Notes: generated by a model not told the origin, from the sequence alone. Numbered from the stretch's first letter, positions 34,557 through 46,668 are shown. The stretch: DNA of 64,000 nucleotides from Thecaphora thlaspeos (GCA_900291925.1 UWYS01000001.1:1650325-1714324), one strand, 5' to 3'. Translations and numbers: made by a program.

Positions 34557-35140
34557 GACGCTTCCACGCCTCCTCTGGGAAGGAGCACTCCAGCCGTCAT
34601 AAGAGTTGTACAATCTAGACCGCAATGTTGCTATCCCGTCGCATCGTCATCTTCGAGCCTCCTTCCGTCGTGCCAGCCGAGCATCGGCGTGGAAGCAGCA
34701 TCCCCGCATCGACAACCAGACTGGGCCAACATCGTATGAGCCCGCAGCGACCACAGACGATTCAAGAGGCTTGCTCTTGCACCATGTCAACGGGAAGAGA
34801 GTAGTGTTCCGAGGCAAGTTCGTCATCGTACACTAACAAGGCAAAGTCCTACCAACGTGAGGCTGAACACGTCAGGGGCGCGGGCGCTCCCAAAGAAGCG
34901 ATGGGGAAGTGGACCGGCCCAACATGATGTGAGCCCCAACGTGGTTGGGTGGTATCATCTTCGTGCAAGATTGAGACGGGCCTGAGGCGGAAGAGGAGCA
35001 AGGTCAACAACGTAGAGATGAGGCGGTGTGAGTGTTATGCTCCCTCCCCGGGCCAGTGGTGGGCAAGAGAAGCCGAGTGCAGAGGACTCACGTTCGAGAG
35101 AAGGAGAAAAAAAAGGCTTTGTCACTCGAGAGCGAGCATC
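34557..35140. other. Convergent intergenic stretch
   Basis: Between the stops of the acetyltransferase (plus) and PMP3 (minus). A 76-codon open frame at 34606 has no support. Nothing else seen. Confidence 0.5.
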
Positions 35141-35693
35141 TTAATACTTGAAGATGATGTAGAGAGCGTGGATGATACCGGGGATGTCTGAAGGAGGCAG
35201 TAAGGAGGTCAAAGCGAGTAGGGTCAGCAATAGTGCCGCCTCGATGGAGCAGGATCTAAGGGGCTGGGAAAATGGGAGGCACTCACAACCGAGGATGGTG
35301 AGGAGGATGTTGATCCAGAAGTCGGCGGCACAGCCTCGCTCAAGGAAAACACCGAGAGGAGGGAGGAAGACGGCAAGCTGGCGGCCGAGGGAGGCAGGGC
35401 GAGGAGAGCAGGAGAACGGGTTTTGGTGTCAGACGGCCCGGGCTGCTTTTCTCTGGGAGCAGCAATGTTCCAGGGTCGTTGCCATCGGCGCGCGCGGGAC
35501 ACTCACGATCTGTTGTCAAGTTCCACGGAACAGCGTCGGCAGGCGATGAAGCATCGCAAGATGGAAGAGGCGGAGGGTAAGAAGAGAAAGAGGATGCACG
35601 ATCGGTTAGAAACAGATACCCTCAAGGTGACAAAAGACGGTCGAGCGGTGGAGGACTCACGATCTTGAAGATATCGGAGCAGGTGACAGGCAT
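35141..35693 (-). CDS. PMP3: Plasma membrane proteolipid 3 (Pmp3/UPF0057)
   Basis: Four exons: 35693..35661, 35507..35509 (a 3-nt microexon, ATC), 35377..35287, 35187..35141; 57 residues, the family length. The product reads MPVTCSDIFKI-I-LAVFLPPLGVF, then LERGCAADFWINILLTILGY, then IPGIIHALYIIFKY: two membrane helices with the family PPLGVFLERGC and PGIIHALYI motifs. Pmp3 tunes plasma-membrane potential and salt tolerance. The microexon has a perfect acceptor (ACAACAG) and donor (GTGAGT) and supplies the second Ile of the conserved KII, which would otherwise be missing by exactly one residue. Confidence 0.93.
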
Positions 35694-36875
35694 GTTGGCT
35701 AGTAGATGGGGTTTGGTGGTGGTGGTGGTGGTGATGAGTAGTGGTTGCTGTTCTAAAGCGAGTTGCTATGGAGCTTGGGCTGGTTCGAGGCGAAGTTGGT
35801 GTGGTGAGACGGAAGCGCAAGCGGATGGCGAGAGCCGCCTTTGGGGTCTTTATAGACCCTCTCTCTGTGGGCGGCCAGGGGCGAAATGGAGGGAGGGCCA
35901 AGTGCTGGACCTGAAAGGCGTCGTCGGGCCGCCGATGATGCAACGCGGCATCGCCGCCAGACCATCGGACGACGATGCCGACCGGCACGCTCCGCCAGCG
36001 CTCTGACGCAAGGGCCGCCGTAATTTTCCAAAGCTGCAACCCTGCCCGCCTGCCCATCTGTCCGCCTGCCTCCACTTCGAGCTTGGTCGGGCCGATCCGC
36101 TCGACGCTGAGACTCACAACTTTTGTTTTTTGTTTTCCTTTCCTTTCCCTTTTTTTCTTTTCGTTTACGCACTCCCTTGGGCACAGCTACCCCGCTCCTC
36201 TCCCCGGGAGCTGTGCTGGCCACCTCGTTCCCTGTCGCGCACGAGGTGGTGCAGGTGATCATCCATCGCACAGCCGTACCGTACCAAGCAGAGCAGTGCG
36301 GGGGGGGGGGGGCAAAGTGGCGCAACAACCCTTGACGCACCGCCTCGTCGAGGTGGCATCTTCTCTGTTGCGCCTACGAGATGGTGATCCAGACGTCCCT
36401 ACGGCGGTCATTAAAGGTACCTACAAGTTAGTCCGACTCACCATCCTACGTAGACCGGTACCGACAAGCGAGCCAAGCCTTCTAGGCGTTGCCGCGACGT
36501 GCCGAGGTGCAAGCCTTAGCTTCGTCCGGCCTTGTCTTCCACCCGGCGGTTCCAACTGAACCCTGCCTTCCACTCCACCCGTGTCGCCACCCTCCCTAGC
36601 TTCCTATGACAGTAACTGCCGTCGCTTCTACGCTCCTTTCCTGACGCACTGGCAGAGAAGGTTGGCCTCCTCCCAACATGATCCACGCACAAAGACACCA
36701 AAGTGCCTTTCTTTATTCAGCCTCCACCCCGACAGAACCAGCTTCGACGACATCGCATTCCGTTGCTCTTGTTCCATCGTTCCCGTTCTTCCAACCTGGC
36801 GCAGAGTCAAGTTTCATATGTTCTATTCGATAGCTCTACAAATGTTATCACAGACACAGCGATCCCGACGGGTCG
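35694..36875. other. Intergenic: PMP3 promoter and DnaJ 3' flank
   Basis: Has a GGT run near 35714-35733, a T-rich stretch at about 36119-36163 and a G run at 36300-36312. Plus-strand frames in 36580-37070 overlap the DnaJ exons and are not genes. Confidence 0.5.
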
Positions 36876-38379
36876 TCATAATTCGCTGTGAGACGGCGTC
36901 GTTGTGCCTTTTGTCGCCGGACCGAGGTCGGGCTTCCCAAACAGCTTTTCCAGCGCTGCGAGCAGGAGCGGAGCAGAATTCAAAAGGAGATCCGACAGGT
37001 TCAGTGTCTCAGCATGCTGTACGCTCCATGTCGCCATCTACCGCTTTCGAGCGCCGCACTCACAGGTCTTGAGCTTGTCGTCCAGCCGTTCCGGTAGGAT
37101 CACTTCCCATTGCACATAAAGCTTGCCGAACAGCATATCCCTACCCAGCCGAACCGCTTCGTCCGAGATGTCGTCGATCATCGTACCAGGAATAGGCATC
37201 CCCTCGTCGTCGATCGTCGAGACGAATCCAGGCTGCGTGACGCCGTCCCGCCTGACGGTAAAGGTGCGTCCGTCGAGGTGCGTGATGTTGCGGTGGAAGC
37301 CCAGCAGAGCCTCGGACAGCGAGATGGGCAGCGTCTTGTACAGAGACGACTCCTGCCGGCGGAAGCTGCCCTGCTCGGCTTTGGAGCTGGGGGCGTTTAC
37401 GGAAAGCAGTCGAATCCAGATGGGAATGCGAGATGGTAGCTCATCAGTCGGACTGCCGCATCCTGACCCAACGTGCCTTGTGGCTCCGCAATGAGGTGCA
37501 GAGAGAGAGAAAGAGGAAGAGGGAAAAAACTCACCTGACTCTGACGATGATGTCGCCGGCCTCGTAGTCGGGACCCTCGTCCGACTCGCCCTCGATGATG
37601 TACTCGCCGCCCTCGGTCGCTCCTCGCTCGAGCTCGACTTCGACCGACGCCTTTTCGCGCAGGATCTTTACGCCCTTGCACTTGGAGCACTTTTTGACGA
37701 TCGTCGTCCCTCCTCCGCCGCAGACGTCGCACGTCATCTGGGCATTTGTGACAAAGCCCGGCATGATCTGCTGCCGGACGATCCGGACGCCCCTGCCCTC
37801 GCACGTCTCGCACGTGTGGATGTGGGCGGGAGACTCGGCGCCGCTGCCGTCGCAGTGCGAGCAGAGGACGTGGCGATCGTACTCGATGGAAAACGTCTTG
37901 CCGTTGTAGAAGTCGTCGAGCGACGTCTCGACGTTGAACGCCTTGCTCGGACCCTTTCGGACGGTCTGGCCACCTCTGCCGCCACCGCCAGCAAAGAAGC
38001 GTGAGAAGATGTCAAAGGGGTCGTGCGCTTGCTGGTGCGGGTTGTCGCGCTGTGCCTGGTGCTTCTTGACGCCCTCGACTCCCTGTCGGTCGTAGATCTT
38101 GCGCAGCTCGGGATCGCTGAGCGCCTGATAGGCGTCACTGAGCTCGATAAACTCCTGGTGCTTGTCCGGATGCTTGTCCGGGTGGATCTTTTGCGCGCGT
38201 TTCCGGTAGGCCCGCTTGATGTCTCTCTCAGACGCCCGTCGATCGACGCCGAGGACCTTGTAGTAGTCGGCTGCCGCCAGGACGACCGACGCCGCGACCA
38301 CCAGAACGACGATGAGGAGACCGAGGGAGCGCCACAGTCTGCGGCCGGGCCTGCAGGCCGTGCTACGAAGTCCAACCAT
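36876..38379 (-). CDS. ER-luminal type I DnaJ co-chaperone (Scj1/ERdj-like)
   Basis: Exons 38379..37535, 37386..37064, 36955..36876; 415 residues. A signal peptide (SLGLLIVVLVVAASVVLAAA) leads into a J domain from about residue 38 (DYYKVLGVDRRASERDIKRA, HPD present as IHPDKHPDKH), a G-rich linker, and a four-repeat zinc domain (CSHCDGSG, CETCEGRG, CDVCGGGG, CSKCKG). The substrate-binding C-terminal domain follows (DGVTQPGFVSTIDDEGMPIP). The last exon ends in His-Ser-Glu-Leu, a variant ER retrieval signal. It should stimulate the luminal Hsp70 Kar2/BiP in folding and ER-associated degradation, like yeast Scj1. Confidence 0.93.
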
Positions 38380-39304
38380 CGCTCCTCACGCTTGTCGACG
38401 CAGCTCGCTGGCGGGCGGCGAGGGTCGTTGCTGATCCAGAAAGAACCGACGGGGTGACACGCGGTCGGTGGCTGGTGGTCGGCGGTCGTCGAGGCCGAGT
38501 GGCTACCAGCTGGACAATGTGCGGTAGTGCAGCCGGACGTTAAGGTGCGGTGGTGGTGGCGGTACGTAGGACAGGTGCGAGCAAGGCTGGCGATGAGGCG
38601 GTGGAGGAGGAGCGGGCAGGGGGAAAGGTGGGCGCAAGTCCGAACCCGTTCGAGTTCTTCTCACGACGCCCTGCTGGCGCCTGCTCCCACACCAGCGCTT
38701 AGCCAGCCAGCCAGCCGGTCAGCCAGCGAGCGCGGCCAACCTGGCTCGACCGCGTCCCGAGGCTGCCAGCGTGGCCTGTAGACCGCCCGAATTTGCCCTC
38801 GTTCATGCGAGGGCGGCGCTTGGTCCCGCCAGCGTGGAGCTCTCTCTTCCCAGCCTGGCTGTCGTTCGACACCCTCGCCCGTGGGCCCCTCTGCTCATCT
38901 TGGGCCTCTTTGCATCGACAAGCGTCGTCGTGCCGGTCATCGCTTAGTCAACCGGTATCGCGATGCCCATACACTCCCACCTCACAGACGTGTACTCGGC
39001 CTGAGATTCATTGCAGTTCGGGAGCGATCGAGGCGACGCGATCGTGTACAGAGCGCCATCTACAAGGGAAAGCGAGGGCGGGACAAGCCAAGGATCACTA
39101 CGATATGCTACAAGAGATGCTTTGCTGCTGAAGAGATGTCATCCATGACAAGAGGGGAAGAGGGCTACGAGCGCTGGTGAAGGTGTTTGACAAGGGATCC
39201 TGAAGAAGTCAGCCCTCTCTAACTTGCCTGCATTACATACAGTGGAGAGCTTCGTTTGACGATGTGGTCAACGGGTATGCGAGTCGTCGCAAAGAGGAGG
39301 ACGC
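38380..39304. other. Intergenic: DnaJ promoter and regulator 3' flank
   Basis: Nothing gene-like. A short AGCC/CAGC repeat lies at about 38698-38726. Confidence 0.5.
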
Positions 39305-42276
39305 TCAAGAGGGCAAGCGGGGCGATGCTGCGGGAAGGATGTGGTTTGGCTGAGGATGCCACCAGTGTGACCAATTGAAGCAGGCCACCTCGAGGACCAG
39401 GCGAAGGTCCGGCGGGCCGTGTCGGCCATCGACCTGTCGCCACACGTGCTCGAATCGCTCCATCACCTGGTCCAGGTCATAGTGACACGCGCGGTGCAGG
39501 TCAAAGAGCATCGTGCGGATTCGATCGCGGTCCAGCTGGAGCGCCGACAGCGCGGCGAAGCAGAGCGGCATCACAAGCCTGTCGTGTGGTAGGAGGACAG
39601 ATGTGGCACAAGGTCAACTCCTCATCCCCGTGGCTGCTTTGGCAGCGATAGCTCGTGCAACAGTCCAGCACCGACTTACCCATGGCTGTGACCTAGCTGA
39701 ATCGCCTCTTCGCAGCATTCCATCACGGCGGCCATAGATCGCGCTGGGGCGGGGTGCTCTGCTGGCCGGCGGAAGATGACAGATTGGAGGTACAGCTCCG
39801 CGGTCGCTACGTAGAGATTGTTGTAGAAGGCCAACTTTCCGGGTGTCATCAAGCCTCGCTGAGGGTCAGCATGGGCCTCGCAGAGGCGGCGAGGATCCGA
39901 GAAACTCTCCCTGCCCGGCTGGAATGAACTCACCAGGCTGTTCTGCTGCGACGGATCAACAATGCTGGCCGAAGACCAGGTTGCAAGCTCCGCCGATAGG
40001 GCTCGAGCCGTCGTGTTGAGCCAGTTGTGCGTCTCTGCGTACTCGGGCGGCAACGTAGCGGACGGGTCTGCGCCCGTCGTCGCGCTCGACAGAGCGATGG
40101 TCCGACCGGTGCGGATCTGGAGCTCCTGCCGCGTCGACTCGACCCGCGTCATACGCGCAAGGACATCGACCAGGCCTCGATTGATACCGAGCGTCTGCAG
40201 CACCGTGTCGATGCGTGGGCTCTTTGGCGTCACCATCAGCCGATGCCACCAGTCGTCCCAAGGCTGCAGGAAGAGCGAAAGCGTGTCCGAGGTAAGGGCG
40301 CCGAGCGCTTCGTAGGAGGCCAGCTGCTCGACCATGAAGAGGCTGGCGGGATCCGCGGCGTGGATCAAGGCATTGGGACCGCCGACCTCGATGAGGGTCC
40401 TAGCGGCGACGCGTAGGCCCTCTTGCCAGTCCTGCAGGCCGGCAAGTCGATCCCTTGTTGCGAGCGCGAGCAAGGTCGCCAGCAGTAGCATGGCGTCGGA
40501 CCTCGTGATGCGGTCGCTCTGACCCTTGGTCGCAGAGCGCAGCAGCTTCAGGCTCTTGTCGCGGCGACGGCTGCTGATCTCCAGGACGAGGTTGGACGTC
40601 AGGTCCGAACTGGCCGCCGGGGGCCTGCCGGATGCTGGCGAGAGCGACGCCGTCATGCAGCTGGCGGTCGGGACGTTGTGGCTCGAGCTTCGTCGGCTGA
40701 GCCGACCGTCGAGTGATGGCGTGGCGCCGGCACTGAGGCTAGGACGTCTCAACGCGGCTGGTGCCGCCGAGCCTTGCGACAGCCTCGTGCCTAGATCGAG
40801 GCTCGAGATGCTGAGAAGCGCCGACCTGAGCGACTCAGCGTAGGCGTTGCTGCCGGCAGGGTCTCGGACGGCCAGAGTCGCAATGTACTGGAGCCATGGG
40901 TTCACCGCGGGAGGCGTTCCGGGTACACAAAGCTGCGGCGCGACCTCGACGACAAAGTGACGGAACTGTGCATCGCGCGCCGGAAAGAGACCGGTGTCGT
41001 CAGCCTACAAAGATCCTCGACGCATGTGCTGCTCTACCGCCTGCAACAACTCACCAGCGACTGCTCTTCAATGGTGACCAGGTAGGCTCCGAGATTCTCA
41101 AAATCGTGGCGAGGTGGAAGATCCGAGACGTTGGTCTTGGGAAGGCTGCCGCGCGGTAGTCTTACTGCTTCCGTCGGCGACGGGAGCACAGTGGATGGTC
41201 TCGAAGAAGAGCTGGCGGTGCGGGGGAGCTTCCTAGCCGGGCTGTAGTCAACCTCCGACCGATTGGCGCCATAAGGCGACGTCGTCTTAACCGGACCGTC
41301 TCCGTACACAGCCGCAGAGTCGGCGTGGTAGCAGCCACGTCGTACTGGCGTGACGGAGACGCTCGAGCCCGCGGACGCTGATGCGTTCTCGTAGCCGTCG
41401 AGGTCTGCTCTGCCCGTCAATGTGTCGCTCGGCCGTCTCGTAGGCGGTCTGAAGGGATCATGCTGCTGCTGCTGATGCTGGTGCTGGTGCTGCTGCAGTT
41501 GTTGCTGCGGGTAGCGAGGCTCGCTCCCCAAAGCTTCGGTCCGGAATGATGTGCCATTGCCGTAGCTGTTGCCATTGCCGTCGGCGGCAGGGTGGAGGAG
41601 CGACGAGACATCTAGTCCCGCCGGCCGAGACCGTGGCGTGCGGACGTCTTCATCGTTGCGATCATCGTTGCGATCATCGTTGCGGTACAGAATCGAGGCT
41701 AGGCTGGCAGACTGCTGCACACTTGTCTGCGTTGGCGAGGGCGAGGTGGCAGTGACATATACACACTGCGCACGCCGGCGATCAAAGGCCAGGACAGAGG
41801 TCGTGAGGAAGGCTTGTCAGTAGAGCGCTTGCATGGCGACGCGTGGGCGCTCGCCTCCCGCTGGGTGGAAGCTTCGCTGTATCTGCCGTTATACCCACCG
41901 TCCTGTCGCCGCATGCACATCTCTGGCAGACGGGCTTGCCTTCGTCACACTTGACTCTCCTCTTGCGACAGGTGAGGCATCCGGACATGGATCGCTCGTG
42001 GTAGCGCTTGATCCGGTTGGGCAGGTGCTTGGGCTTGCCCTTGGAGCCCTTGCTGAGGCCGGGCAACGAGCCGTGAGCGCTGCCGACGCCGCTCTGGGCG
42101 CTCGGGTCGTATAGCTTGGCGCTGCCACCGCCGGAGAAGTTGCAGATGTGCCTGCTCTCGGGGCTGGTAGAGCTGTAGGTGCTCTCGGAGCGTGACGCGT
42201 CGGACGAGGCCCTCGCGGTCGAGCCTGGTGCAGGGCAGGTGCGCTGCCACGGCGGGCGCGCTTCTGCTGTATCCAT
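39305..42276 (-). CDS. Zn2Cys6-type fungal transcription factor with poly-Gln/His tract
   Basis: Exons 42276..41899, 41726..41055, 41004..39934, 39858..39680, 39578..39305; 857 residues. The DNA-binding cluster is SMSGCLTCRKRRVKCDEGKP then VCQRC, the first five Cys in correct spacing; the sixth falls at the first splice junction, where the proposed GTGGGT donor leaves an irregular CQRCAC, so exon 1's end may be slightly wrong. Residues about 180-210 are Gln/His-rich. The rest resembles the acriflavine/SRD-like regulatory region of many Zn2Cys6 factors (NPWLQYIATLAVRDPAGSNA, LMTPGKLAFYNNLYVATAEL). The 75-nt third intron is in frame. It is divergently transcribed from the racemase gene. Confidence 0.83.
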
Positions 42277-43536
42277 CCTCTCCACCACAAGGAAACGCAA
42301 GCTCAACAGCGTTCGGAAAGGTTGCTCCGCGCCGTCCAAGAATGCCCTGGCTGTGCATCTAGTGGACGCTCGGCGACGATTGAGACGATCTTACTGCGAT
42401 GCTGGCTGGGTCGGAGGCGCGAAGAGGCAGCAGCAGCACGAGGCGGTTTTGTAAAGGAGAGGGCAAGATCAGACGGTGGTGGCCATGCGTCAAGTGCGGG
42501 AAGCAGGTGATGAAGATGGCGAGGCGACGTCAGCGCCCTGATCTTTCGGACGAGGGTCTCCCTAGGCGGTGGTGGTAGTGGCAGGCGGACGTCAGGGGAG
42601 CATGCTCGAGAAGGGCGAGATCGTGTGTGCGAGGGGGCCAGGTTGAGGCTGCCGTGTCCGGCAAGGGAAGGACCGCTTGGTATGGCGCGGCTGAACTGCG
42701 GATGGAGAGGGCGATGCGAGGTCGTCTAGGTCGCCGGTAGCAGCCAAGACGATGTCGAGATGGTAGGTCGATGGTAGGGTGGGTGTAGGGGTTGAGCAAA
42801 GAAGCAAAGGACGGGAGAGCAGAGGCAAGACAGGATCGTGACGGGAGAGGCAGAGAGACCGCTAAGCAGACTGGACGGCGATGGAACACATCGTCGCCCT
42901 CTCTCACAAAACGTTCCTGGGTCTTGGCTGGTCGGGAGGGCAGAGCAGGGGAGAGTAGGGGAGAGCAGGATAGAGCCAACGGCTGCGCAGGAGCTAAAGC
43001 CAGAGGGCACGAGCGAGCGAAGGTGCGAACAGAAGGTATCATGCGGCAAGAGGGCGGAAACAGCGTGAATGCTGATGCTGAGGCAGCCGTGTGCTTAGAG
43101 CGAGGCAGCGACGAGCCGTCTCACCAGACAGCCCCAGCTCCAGGCATGGCAAGTTGCCATCTAACTAACCGTAACTATAAGTCCGGGTCAGCTTCGAGGA
43201 ATCAAGCAAGATCTAGGCATTACCTACGACGCAGAGAGTTGTGGCGTGCTCTCCTTTGCCGGTGAGATAGGCGTGCGTAGTTAGTCCTCGCCAGGCGGAG
43301 ATGCTGCCAAGAGGCAGACAACGGGCAAACAACCAGCCGTCGCTTAAAAGGTCCCGCACGCCGTGCCCTTCCCTCCCTCATCTTGATCCTTCCTCACGCT
43401 CCTCCTTCTTCTGCTCCTTCATCCTACGACGTCCCAACGTCCACAACCCACGCATTCGACAGGTCATGCGTCCGACACCTCAGAGGAAACACGCCTACCC
43501 TCTCCCCCCGCCCTCCACGCAACTGCAACGCCTAGC
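42277..43536. other. Divergent promoter region, regulator / racemase
   Basis: 1.26 kb between two start codons; purine-rich GAGAG runs at about 42790-43030. It could let the regulator control the racemase gene, but no binding site can be named. No gene seen. Confidence 0.5.
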
Positions 43537-44970
43537 ATGCCATCATCAGCAGGATCCGGAGGCGGCCTCCCGCCGCGTCCACCGCCGGGCAAAGGGCTGC
43601 CGCTCGAGGGAATCCGCGTGGTCGAGTTCTCCGGCCTCGCCCCCGGCCCCTTTGTCGGCATGGTCCTCTCCGACTTTGGCGCAGACGTGATCCGCATCGA
43701 CAAGACCAACGCTACGCTCAATCCGGACAGCCTCTGCCGCGGAAAGCGCTCCATCGTCATCTCGCCAAAGGACCCCGACGGCCTCGACCTGCTCAAGAAG
43801 CTCATCGCCACCGCCGATGTTGTCATCGATCCCTTTCGTCCCGGTGTGCTCGAGCGGCTCGGACTGGGACCGCAGGACCTGCAGAAGGACATTCAAAGGG
43901 GCCTCGTCCTCGCCAGGCTCACCGGGTTTCAGAGAGTCGGTGAGTAAGCACCCGTGGTGGTCTTGTCCTGCGAAGCCTACAAGGAGACCGACCCGAGACT
44001 TACGACGGATATCTTCCCTGCTCCTTCGCTGCCGTCACGATTTCGCGCAGGACCCTACGCGAACATGGCGGGGCACGATATCAACTACATTGCGCTCAGT
44101 GGCGTGCTCTCGATGCTGGGCAAAGCCGGTGGGGCGCCGGAGCCGCCCTCCAACATCCTCGGAGACTTTGCCGGAGGCTCGATGATCTGCCTGCTGGGCA
44201 TCCTCTTTGCGCTGATCGAACGCTCCAGGTCGGGACAGGGTCAGGTGGTCGAGGCTGACATGGTGACGGGTGCGCGCTACGCCTCGTCGTTCCTCCTGCT
44301 CACCAGCTATCTCTCGCACCCGCAGTACGGACCCATGTTCAACGACGGGACCGATGCGACGCGGGGCCGCAACATCCTCGACGGCGGCGCACCATGGTAC
44401 GGCGTCTACCAATGCAAGGACGGCGGGTGGATGAGCGTTGGTGCGATCGAGCCCCACTTCTACAAGGTCTTCCTAGACGTTTTCAAGAAGGCGCTACCGA
44501 CGGCGCCCGAGGGCACGCAGCATCCGAGCACCCAGACACAGTTCGATCGCGAGGCATGGTCGGAGCTGAGGCGGTACTACACGGCCTGCTTTGCGCAGCT
44601 GACTCGAAAGGAGTGGGAGCGCCACTTCCTCCGGACCGACGCCTGTGTCGCGCCGGTGCTGACGAGGGACGAGTCGGCGATCGAAGGCGTCATCCCCGGC
44701 GCCAATGCGGACAACATCGAGTCCGGCAACCCCCTTGTCCCCTCTGTGGCGCCCAAGCTCAGCAGGACGCCTGGCAAGAATCCGAGCGGGAGCGCGGGCA
44801 GCGAGTGGGAGGACGACGGCGTAGAGACACTCCTGACGCCCGGCGAGCACACCGACGACATCCTGGCCGAGCTTGGGATCGGCCGTGGCGACCAGCGCAT
44901 CGGGCTGTACAGGCGCGGAGCGGTGGATGGGCCGGACAAGCCGGAGGGCCTGGTCAAGTCCAAGCTGTAG
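43537..44970 (+). CDS. Alpha-methylacyl-CoA racemase family (CaiB/BaiF, family III CoA transferase), peroxisomal
   Basis: Exons 43537..43939 and 44051..44970 (GTGAGT / CAG, phase 1); 440 residues. Signatures: LEGIRVVEFSGLAPGPFVGM and VLSDFGADVIRID at the N-terminus, then GPYANMAGHDINYIALSG with the catalytic His, GDFAGGSM, and GQVVEADMVTGARYASSF with the catalytic Asp. The family inverts the 2-methyl stereocentre of branched acyl-CoAs so that beta-oxidation can proceed. The chain ends in Ser-Lys-Leu, a type 1 peroxisomal signal, consistent with that role. It shares an upstream region with the divergent Zn2Cys6 gene. Confidence 0.92.
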
Positions 44971-45147
44971 AGTAGTCCAAGCTGTAAACAGATGCTTCGC
45001 CATAACGTTAAGATAGGCTTTCCGGCGCAGCCTTGACGCCATCCAGCGCCTGTCCCACACTGGCGCGATCGGGGCAGATGCACAGACGGAGCTGATGCGA
45101 AGGACGCGATGAAGGTGTCTGTTCCGATTTCAAGGCAGCGTTCGGGT

Positions 45148-45759
45148 CTATGCATTGGCCCTCTTACCCTTCTTGGAAGCTGCAGACCTTGGGCTCTGGT
45201 TGTGGCCGGCCGGCAGCCAGTCGCTGTCTACGTTTGGGTTGACCTTCTTGACGGCTGACGAGGAGGCCGATGGCTTCTGTGCGGCCTGGGCCTTTGCGAT
45301 GGACGCTTCGATCTCTTCCTGGCTGACGTTTTCACCTGCTCGCAACCGTGCTGCGATCTCTGGGGTCACTGCTAGACGCTTCACGCCAGTCTCTGTGGTG
45401 AACGAGGGAACGACCGTGCGCAAGGGGATCGAGGAGGGGAGTAAATATGGAGAGCCGGAGAGAGAGAGTGCGGAGGGTGGGGGACTCACGGAAGCCAGGA
45501 GCGCCCCACCCGATGCCGGTGCTCGGGTCGTACTTTTGGTTGAAGCCTGGTCTGCCGTCCTTTGCCTTGAGGAAGCGACTGCCGACTGCGCCGAGGAGAA
45601 TGAGGGGTACGATGACCGATGGGATGCTGTGGTGCGAGGCGGGACGAGGAAACGAAGCTATGAGACCATCAGTGGAGGCGCCGGTGTAGCGTAGTGGAGG
45701 GAGGGAGGGAGGGAGGGGGGGGGAGGAAGGATTGTCACTTACACTACCCAGCTTCCCAT
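45148..45759 (-). CDS. Small single-pass membrane protein of unknown function
   Basis: Exons 45759..45743, 45626..45490, 45392..45148; 132 residues. The first coding exon has 17 nt. The N-terminus MGSWVVIPSVIVPLILLGAV forms one hydrophobic helix, followed by a polar segment (KYDPSTGIGWGAPGF) and a charged region with ARLRAGENVSQEEIEASIAK. The tail is Lys/Ser-rich with NVDSDWLPAGH. All junctions keep phase with GT-AG ends, so the gene is real. I do not recognise the family; a tail facing the cytosol from the ER or mitochondrial membrane is a guess. It shares a 238-bp start-to-start gap with the next gene. Confidence 0.75.
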
Positions 45760-45997
45760 TGTTGCTGATTTTGGATGGCGATGGAGGGGTGAGGGATGGT
45801 GAGGAGGGAAGAATAGTGACGATGGCCGGGCTGGCGGCCAACGACTTCGGAACGCGGAACCGACGGCCGACGCCCCACGCTGACGCCGAAAAGAGGCCAA
45901 AGCTTCTCCACTTTCGCGCCTCTCTTCCAAGTCTCCCTCCTCGCTTCTCTCCTCCGCCCTCTTGCTCCACCACCACGCATACACGTTCAGCAGCGAC
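45760..45997. promoter_or_regulatory. Compact bidirectional promoter
   Basis: Only 238 bases separate the start codons of two divergent genes, so both promoters and leaders must overlap here. No TATA box is evident; the strand is CT-rich toward the plus gene. Confidence 0.6.
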
Positions 45998-46594
45998 ATG
46001 GCCATACCACCCACCTCACAGCCATCCAACGGCGCAGCCTCGAGCGTCGTCCCTTCTGACGTCGCCCACGCCCTCTCCATATCCAACGGTCCCTCCCTCT
46101 CCGCTGGCCACTCACCGCTCAACGTTCCCGTCATGCAGGCCCACCAGCGAGCCCTGGCCATCCAGGCATCCCTCCGCGAAATCGTCCTCCAGACCGCCTA
46201 CGCCCTCCGCTCGCGCACTCAGCTCATCAAAATCAACATCGCAGGCGCCAATCATGGCGCCAACCTCCCCTCCGGCGCAGACGAGGCCGCTACGAGCCTA
46301 GAGCCCCTCGGCGCAGAGTGCGCACGATACCTCGCCCTCGTACGCGGTCTGAGGGACTACCTGGTACGTCCCGCTGCCATGAGATACATGTCCTCTCTAG
46401 CTCTGTGCAACGACTCGTCTTGATGCCTTTGCCTGTTACCCCTTGAGTTCTTGCAGCTACACGCACAAGTATCGCTCCAGATCGAGCTCGAGAAGGCGTC
46501 CAAGCGCGAGGCCGAAGAGGCACAGCGAGCCGCCGAAGCCGCAGTCGCAGCAGCAAAGGCCGAGGAAGAAGCAGCAAAACAGCAGCAACAGCAA

Positions 46595-46668
<74 letters not shown>

